NCBI GenBank assembly: GCA_039194665.1
Contig: JBCCVW010000019.1
Coordinates: forward strand, 1-36,242
DNA from: JABSQH01 sp039194665
GTDB taxonomy: Bacteria; Actinomycetota; Acidimicrobiia; Acidimicrobiales; Ilumatobacteraceae
DNA: 36,242 nucleotides
Direction: 5' to 3'
Numbering within the stretch: position 1 is the stretch's first letter; each line of letters starts with the position of its first letter. The position numbers were made by a program, and so were the translations under genes. A model generated the notes under the pieces. It had not been told where the DNA came from, ran no database searches, and saw nothing but the letters and a program-made list of their open reading frames with translations. This document shows positions 30,503-36,242 of this stretch, one piece after another.

Positions 30503-31939
30503 ATGGATCTTGACGATCGACACGAGTTCGGCCGGAGCGGCGACCTACCAGCCGGCGCGCGCACGTTGTGGCACGGTCGCTTCACGGGTGGACCCGACGA
30601 GGCGTTGCTGGCGTACACCGTCAGCCTGCCGTTCGACCAGCGGATGTGGGCCGACGACATCACGGGCTCGACCGCGCACGTCAACGGGCTGGCCCGAGCC
30701 GGGCTGCTGACCTCGTCCGAACGCGCCGCGATCCTGGCTGCGTTGGCGCAGGTGGCCGAGGAAATGGAGCAGCGGACGTTCGATTTCGTCGACACCGACG
30801 AGGACATCCACACCGCGATCGAGCGGCGGGTCACCGAGCTCGCGGGCCCCGCGGGCGGCAAGTTGCACTCGGCGCGCAGCCGGAACGACCAGGTGGCCAC
30901 CGACCTGCGGTTGTGGTGCCGTCGCGAGCTACGTGCCGTCGCCGCACGGCTCGTCGATCTGCAACAGGTATTGCTCGAGCAGGCGCTGGATGCGGGCGAC
31001 ACGTACCTCCCTGGGTACACCCACCTCCAACGGGCGCAGCCGGTGCTGCTGGCCCATCACCTCCTGGCGCACGGGTGGGCACTGGGTCGCGACGTCGACC
31101 GACTGCTCGACGCGCTCGAGCGGATGGACGTGTCGCCGCTGGGCGCCGGCGCGCTGGCCGGTTCGTCGCTTCCGATCGACCCAGCAACAACCGCCGCCGA
31201 GCTGGGCTTCGCCCGTCCGTTCGACAACTCGCTCGACGCCGTGAGCGATCGTGATTTCGTCGCCGAAGCGCTGTTCGCCCTCTCGCTCGTCGGCGTCCAT
31301 CTCTCGCGCATCGGCGAAGAGTGGGTGCTGTGGACCTCCGCCGAGTATGGCTTCGCGGTGCTCGACGACGGGTTTGCCACTGGCTCGTCGATGCTTCCGC
31401 AAAAGAAGAACCCCGACATCGCCGAACTGGCGCGCGGCAAGAGCGGCCGTTTGATCGGCAACCTGACCGGGTTGCTGGCGACGCTCAAAGGCCTACCACT
31501 GGCGTACAACCGCGATCTGCAAGAAGACAAGGAGCCGTTGTTCGACTCGGTCGAACAGGTGGCGCTCGCCGTCGCCGCCATCACGGGAATGATCGCCACG
31601 GCGACGTTCGTTCCCGAACGGATGCAAGCCGCGGCCGACGAAGCGACGATGGCGGCGACCGACCTCGCCGAACATCTGGTGCGCAACGGCGTGCCCTTCC
31701 GGGAGGCACATGCCATCGTCGGGGACCATGTGCGCGCGGCGCTCGAGTCGGGTGCGGGGCTGGGCGAGCTCGTCGCCGCCGATCCCCGACTTGGGAGCGA
31801 GGCGGCCGCGCTCGTCACCAACGGCGTGGCGGTCGAGATGCGCCGGAGCCACGGCGCCGGCGGGCCGGCGGCGCGGGACCGCCAGGTCGACGCGTATCGC
31901 GCCATGTTGCGCACCGAACGGGACGCACTCGCCGGGTGA
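30503..31939 (+). CDS. argH: Argininosuccinate lyase
   Basis: Splits argininosuccinate to arginine and fumarate; 478 residues. Family marks: LWHGRFTGGPDEALLAYT, DEDIHTAIERRVTELAG, KLHSARSRNDQVATDLRLW, PGYTHLQRAQPVLLAHHLLAH and the signature GSSMLPQKKNPD with the catalytic Ser295/Ser296 loop. ATG 30503 is 42 nt after argR, with GGAGGGCGACG just upstream (Shine-Dalgarno). A 14-codon frame starting ATG 30470 overlaps the argH start and could couple translation. argG, usually before argH, is absent. The stop overlaps mpg as GTGA. Confidence 0.97.
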   Translation: MDLDDRHEFGRSGDLPAGARTLWHGRFTGGPDEALLAYTVSLPFDQRMWADDITGSTAHVNGLARAGLLTSSERAAILAALAQVAEEMEQRTFDFVDTDEDIHTAIERRVTELAGPAGGKLHSARSRNDQVATDLRLWCRRELRAVAARLVDLQQVLLEQALDAGDTYLPGYTHLQRAQPVLLAHHLLAHGWALGRDVDRLLDALERMDVSPLGAGALAGSSLPIDPATTAAELGFARPFDNSLDAVSDRDFVAEALFALSLVGVHLSRIGEEWVLWTSAEYGFAVLDDGFATGSSMLPQKKNPDIAELARGKSGRLIGNLTGLLATLKGLPLAYNRDLQEDKEPLFDSVEQVALAVAAITGMIATATFVPERMQAAADEATMAATDLAEHLVRNGVPFREAHAIVGDHVRAALESGAGLGELVAADPRLGSEAAALVTNGVAVEMRRSHGAGGPAARDRQVDAYRAMLRTERDALAG

Positions 31940-32481
31940 TCCGGCCGGTCGAACGCGAGCTGCTCACAGCACCGGCGCCCGTCGTGGCGCCACGACTGCT
32001 GAACAAGCTGCTCGTGTCCGGTGAAACGATCGGGCGTATCGTCGAGGTCGAGGCCTACACGCCCGACGATCCGGCGTCGCATTCATATCGGGGCGAGACC
32101 GCACGAACGGCGCCGATGTTCGCGCAAGCCGGCACGTTGTACTGCTATCTGAGCTACGGCATCCACGTGTGCGCCAACGTGGTGGTGGACGGCTATGGCG
32201 TCGGCGCAGCAGTGCTCGTGCGAGCGGTCGAGCCGGTGGCGGGGTTCGACGTCATGCTGCGTCGTCGCAGCGGCCGTCAGCCGGTGGCGAACGGGCCGGG
32301 CAAACTCTGTCAGGCGCTCGCCATCGGCCTGGATCACAACCGACTCGATCTGCTCGATGCGAGTTCCGAGGTGACGCTCGGTGACGATGGTGTCGACCCG
32401 CCGCGGTCGCCGACGATTGGACCGCGCATCGGCATTTCGGTTGCCGTGGACGTGCCATGGCGGTGGCGGATGCCTGGTTAG
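31936..32481 (+). CDS. mpg: DNA-3-methyladenine glycosylase, AAG/MPG family
   Basis: A base-excision repair enzyme that removes alkylated purines; 181 residues. Signatures: PRLLNKLLV, GRIVEVEAYTPDDPASHSYR with catalytic Glu39 (EAY), TAPMFAQAGTLYCYLSYGIH (the intercalating-loop region) and GPGKLCQALAIGLDHN. Length is a little short of the usual 190-210. GTG 31936 overlaps argH by 4 nt; mpg before tyrS is also the mycobacterial arrangement. The 3' end overlaps the convergent DUF2332 gene by 4 nt. Confidence 0.95.
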   Translation: MIRPVERELLTAPAPVVAPRLLNKLLVSGETIGRIVEVEAYTPDDPASHSYRGETARTAPMFAQAGTLYCYLSYGIHVCANVVVDGYGVGAAVLVRAVEPVAGFDVMLRRRSGRQPVANGPGKLCQALAIGLDHNRLDLLDASSEVTLGDDGVDPPRSPTIGPRIGISVAVDVPWRWRMPG

Positions 32482-33611
32482 CCCCGCCAGTCGATCCAAT
32501 ACCCGTGGGGATGGCAGGTGGCCAAGTGGTCGACTCGCCGGTCGCCGGCGCGCCACCGAACCAGCGTGAGTTCAGTGACGTGTTGATCGGTGGGGACCCC
32601 GTGGTCGAGTTCGGGCGTTTGTGCTGGCGACTCGGCGTAGATCCAGGAGAGATTGTGCGATGCGCCGAAACGGTCGAGTTCAGCTGCGTACGCCTGGCGG
32701 GCCGCAGGATCGAAGTAATTGAGCACCCAGGTGTTCGTCACCACGGGATGACCGCGCGTGGTCATGCGCTCCAGTGCCGGCACGGTCGAGCCCACCGCGT
32801 CGCCCGCAAGCAGCTCCGGTGGGTGGTAGCGGGCGATGTCGATCGCCGCGACCAGGCGCTCGAACCGGTCGCCCTGGTCGGGCCACACGCACGCCTCGAG
32901 CCACCGTGCCTCCGTGGGATCGGTCACGTCGATCGGCGTGCGATCGATCCCGCAGCGTGCTGCGATGTGCGGGAGACCGGAGGGGACCGGCATCGCTCCC
33001 GCAACCTCGCAGTGCAGCTCGACGGTGCTGTCTGGGCCGAGTGCCGTGTGATCAATCGATTGCGGGTCGCCGTTGGCGGTCGGTGCGTAGCGATAGGCAA
33101 GTCGGTCGAGAAGCAGGTTGAGTCCGCCACTCGCGCCGACGTCGAGGTGGACGAGTGGGGTCGTGACCGTCGGGTCGGCGGCCACGATGGACAGCGCTGG
33201 CAAGAGAAATGCGCAGCGTCCGATTTCGTTCGTTTGGGTCGTGCGCTGCGCCGTCAACTCCGTGATGTCGGACGCACGGCGGGTGATGAACGAAGCAAGC
33301 GTTAGACCGAGCGCAGGGTCGTCGGGCGGTCGGGCATTGGTGCGCAGGTTCGGGTACCACGCGGCCAGCGGCTCGGAGGACTCCTCGATCAGCAGATGGT
33401 GGATCGCGGCGAGCAACAGCACCGGTTGGCGCTGCGTATCGGGGGCTGCGAGCAGTGGGTCGGTGAGCTCGGGATTGTTCGCCAGATAGGTGGACATCGC
33501 CGCGTACAGCGGTGCTCGACGCGACGTGGTGTTCGAGAATTCACCGAACCGCCGGGCAATTTCGAGACGCCACGCCGCGTCGTCGGCGACAACCTCGGAG
33601 TTCTGCGGCAC
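32478..33611 (-). CDS. DUF2332 family protein
   Basis: A 377-residue protein of the DUF2332 family, function unknown. Recognisable segments: FGEFSNTTSRRAPLYAAMS at the N terminus, TNEIGRCAFLLPAL, the glycine-rich HLDVGASGGLNLLLDRLAYRY, which resembles a SAM-binding motif I, and VVTNTWVLNYFD. It may be methyltransferase-like, but I cannot support a reaction. The GTG at 33611 is preceded on the minus strand by TACTGT, which ends 6 nt before it (leaderless). It diverges from tyrS over 26 nt and converges on mpg. Confidence 0.85.
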   Translation of the reverse strand: MPQNSEVVADDAAWRLEIARRFGEFSNTTSRRAPLYAAMSTYLANNPELTDPLLAAPDTQRQPVLLLAAIHHLLIEESSEPLAAWYPNLRTNARPPDDPALGLTLASFITRRASDITELTAQRTTQTNEIGRCAFLLPALSIVAADPTVTTPLVHLDVGASGGLNLLLDRLAYRYAPTANGDPQSIDHTALGPDSTVELHCEVAGAMPVPSGLPHIAARCGIDRTPIDVTDPTEARWLEACVWPDQGDRFERLVAAIDIARYHPPELLAGDAVGSTVPALERMTTRGHPVVTNTWVLNYFDPAARQAYAAELDRFGASHNLSWIYAESPAQTPELDHGVPTDQHVTELTLVRWRAGDRRVDHLATCHPHGYWIDWRG

Positions 33612-33617
33612 CGTCCG

Positions 33618-33627
33618 ACAGTACCCT
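33618..33627. promoter_or_regulatory. Overlapping divergent -10 elements for DUF2332 gene and tyrS
   Basis: On the minus strand TACTGT (33618-33623) ends 6 nt before the DUF2332 GTG. On the plus strand TACCCT (33622-33627) ends 10 nt before the tyrS ATG. The two hexamers share the base pairs 33622-33623, so the promoters could not be occupied at the same time. Consensus fit is modest and -35 elements are weak. Confidence 0.4.
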
Positions 33628-33637
33628 TGCCAGCCCT

Positions 33638-34915
33638 ATGAACGATGAGCATCCCGACCTCGTCGCCGACCTCGAGGCGCGCGGGTTGATCCACGACTCG
33701 ACCGACATCGACGAACTGCGCCAGCACATCGCCGCTGGACCGGTGGGGATCTATTACGGATGCGATCCGACCGCCGACAGCCTGCACGTCGGCAACCTGA
33801 TCGGCCTGATCATGCTGCGCCGGTTCCAGGATGCGGGGCACCGGGCCATCCCGCTCGCCGGTGGGGCGACCGGCATGGTCGGCGACCCAAGTGGTCGCAG
33901 CGACGAGCGCAACTTGCTCGACGACGATGTGCTCGACCACAACGTCGCCAGTATCAAGCGGCAGTTGGCGCATGTCATCGATCTGTCAGACGAGGGTCGC
34001 GGCGTTCTGGTCGACAATCGTGAATGGACCGAGCCCTTGTCGGTCCTCGACTTCCTGCGCGACGTCGGCAAGCACGTGACCGTCAATCAGATGTTGGCGC
34101 GCGAGTCGGTGAAGATGCGTCTCGAGTCGGAGCGGGGGATTTCGTTCACCGAGTTCAGCTACATGCTGCTTCAGGCCAACGACTACTTGCAGCTGTTCGA
34201 CCGCTATCACTGCACGATTCAGATCGGCGGTTCCGACCAGTGGGGCAACATCTTGTCGGGGGTCGACCTCATCAGGCGCACGCGGCGCACGACGGTGCAC
34301 GCCTTCTCTTGGCCGTTGCTCACCGCCAGTGACGGCAGCAAGCTCGGCAAGACCACCGGCGCACGGGTGTGGTTGTCGGCGGAACGCACGAGTCCCTACC
34401 AGTTCCGCCAGCACTGGATGCAGATCTCCGACGAGGCGATCGGTCCGCAACTGAAGACGTTCTCGCTGCGTCCGCTCGCCGAGATCGACGCGCTGCTCGC
34501 AGAACACGCCGAGGCGCCGCAACGCCGACTCGCCCAGCAAGCGTTGGCCAATGAAATGGTTGCGCTCGTGCATGGCGAGGACGCAGCGGCGCGGGCCGCC
34601 GAGGCGGCCGAATTGTTGTTCGCCAAGGATCCCACTGGGGCCTCCGTCGAAGCGTTCGAGGTGCTGCGCGACGAGATCGAGACCAGGGACGTGACAACGG
34701 ACGACCTGGTCGACGCGGCGCCGCTGTTCGTCGCTGCCGGGCTGACCGACTCGAACAGCGACACCCGGCGGCAGATCGCACAAGGGGCGCTGTCGGTCAA
34801 CGGCGTCGCGCTCACCGCAGACTCCGATTTGCGGGCGATCGCCCCGCTGCACGGCCGGTTCTTCATGCTTCGCCGGGGAAAGAAGCGGTACGCCCTGGCC
34901 GAACTGCGTGCCTGA
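33638..34915 (+). CDS. tyrS: Tyrosyl-tRNA synthetase
   Basis: Class I synthetase of the bacterial TyrRS group, 425 residues. The ATP-site HIGH motif is HVGN (50-53) after YYGCDPTADSL; the tyrosine pocket includes Tyr40; the KMSKS equivalent is KLGKT (235-239) in LTASDGSKLGKTTG. IQIGGSDQWGNI and the C-terminal S4-like domain (RRQIAQGALSVNGVALTADSDL to the end) are typical. ATG 33638 gives the normal N terminus. It stands between mpg/DUF2332 and the rRNA operon. Confidence 0.98.
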   Translation: MNDEHPDLVADLEARGLIHDSTDIDELRQHIAAGPVGIYYGCDPTADSLHVGNLIGLIMLRRFQDAGHRAIPLAGGATGMVGDPSGRSDERNLLDDDVLDHNVASIKRQLAHVIDLSDEGRGVLVDNREWTEPLSVLDFLRDVGKHVTVNQMLARESVKMRLESERGISFTEFSYMLLQANDYLQLFDRYHCTIQIGGSDQWGNILSGVDLIRRTRRTTVHAFSWPLLTASDGSKLGKTTGARVWLSAERTSPYQFRQHWMQISDEAIGPQLKTFSLRPLAEIDALLAEHAEAPQRRLAQQALANEMVALVHGEDAAARAAEAAELLFAKDPTGASVEAFEVLRDEIETRDVTTDDLVDAAPLFVAAGLTDSNSDTRRQIAQGALSVNGVALTADSDLRAIAPLHGRFFMLRRGKKRYALAELRA

Positions 34916-34937
34916 ACGGAATTTTGGTCGTGGGGGG

Positions 34938-34966
34938 TTGTCCCTCCCGTGTGGGCTAGCTATCTT
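34938..34966 (+). promoter_or_regulatory. Putative rRNA operon promoter
   Basis: -35 TTGTCC (34938-34943), 17-bp spacer and -10 TATCTT (34961-34966). The transcription start would be near 34973, about 320 nt before mature 16S rRNA. A second -10-like CATAAT at 35177-35182 has no good -35. Confidence 0.55.
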
Positions 34967-35291
34967 CTAACTCCGCCTTTGCGCACGGTTTACCCGGAAC
35001 GCAAGGGCGACGGCACCTCCGCCGAACGAGCGCTCAGCGCCTCGGTGCGTGCCGCGAGCTTCGGCTCCTTGAAAACGGAAGAGAAGACAGAACGCCAGTG
35101 CGGGCAGTTCATGCGGCTTCGGTCGTAGAGAGCTGTCTGTCAATTCAGCTGTCGGCTACCCAGCCGACGGCAAACTCATAATTCGGTGGCTCAGCCACCA
35201 CAGCAAGGACGTTCGTCGAGTTGGAGGTATTCCCCTCCGAGTTGTCGAGCACTCGCTGACGCAGTCGATCCGAGTTCACTCGGACAGGCTT
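34967..35291 (+). promoter_or_regulatory. rRNA leader with antitermination-type and processing hairpins
   Basis: This gene-free stretch holds a GAGC-UUCG-GCTC tetraloop hairpin (35056-35067) overlapping the start of CCTTGAAAACGG (35067-35078), an arrangement resembling boxB-boxA antiterminators; GTCGGCT/AGCCGAC (35151-35168, 7 bp), GGTGGC/GCCACC (35185-35199, 6 bp), GGAGG/CCTCC (35223-35238) and TCCGAG/CTCGGA (35269-35284, 6 bp), the last just before 16S. These probably guide RNase processing and early folding. No open frame with coding character is seen, and no tRNA. Confidence 0.55.

Positions 35292-36242
<951 letters not shown>

Noticed and set aside
30470..30513. Small frame MDMRITMVEGDDGS between argR and argH as a regulatory leader peptide
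   Set aside because: It has a single Arg codon and there are no alternative stems nearby; it may only aid translational coupling, so it was noted in the argH entry instead.
34921..34953. tyrS terminator (GGGGGG ... CCCTCCC)
   Set aside because: The potential stem is imperfect, has no U-tract and overlaps the putative rRNA promoter -35 region.

Overview
The window is a clearly GC-rich chromosomal segment from an actinobacterium. The partial 16S rRNA at the right end (35292-36242) has the sequence character of class Acidimicrobiia, probably the Ilumatobacter neighbourhood; this placement is from recall and was not checked by alignment. Gene order agrees: the carB / mihF-gmk-rpoZ-coaBC-metK-priA-def-fmt-rsmB block, the infC-rpmI-rplT-SpoU-pheST block and the arg operon are standard actinobacterial strings. 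I see no phage, plasmid, CRISPR or insertion-sequence genes.

Layout. 1-8594: end of carB, pyrD (in the slot where mycobacteria carry pyrF), mihF, gmk, rpoZ, coaBC, metK and a helicase-dead priA, all on the + strand and tightly packed. 8596-8693 is a perfect 33-bp inverted repeat between priA and a convergent RsmC-like methyltransferase gene. 9331-13794: def, fmt, rsmB, moaB/mog, long-form hisG, a cold-shock-like small protein and an alkyltransferase-like protein. 13831-17135: a two-gene aspartate cassette, aspD (aspartate 4-decarboxylase) and aspT (aspartate:alanine exchanger), which together can form a proton-motive decarboxylation cycle. 17141-19762: a divergent DUF1844 gene, infC (no conventional start codon), rpmI, rplT and a SpoU methyltransferase. 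19823-21322: a cytoplasmic sulfatase sitting between the SpoU gene and pheST, with a 29-bp palindrome at its left border. 21352-25270: a probable leader peptide/attenuator, pheS, pheT and an ACT-domain protein, then convergent yqgE. 25886-31939: arginine operon argC-argB-argD-argF-argR-argH, lacking argJ and argG, with a tandem ARG box over the argC promoter. 31936-34915: mpg, a DUF2332 gene and tyrS. 34916-35291 is the rRNA promoter/leader and 35292 onward is 16S rRNA, cut by the window edge.

How it works together. Most genes are housekeeping: pyrimidine, CoA, SAM, formyl-Met and arginine metabolism, translation factors and tRNA charging. Regulation is partly readable: TANNNT -10 hexamers lie 6-8 nt before many start codons that lack a Shine-Dalgarno, which suggests widespread leaderless mRNAs; ArgR is encoded inside the operon it probably represses; and infC and pheST have leaders suited to translational or attenuation control. 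I found no gene set that amounts to a completely new defence or mobile system. The features most worth follow-up are the two palindromic elements, the AspD/AspT cassette, the leaderless ARG-box promoter, the missing argJ/argG and the pheST leader.
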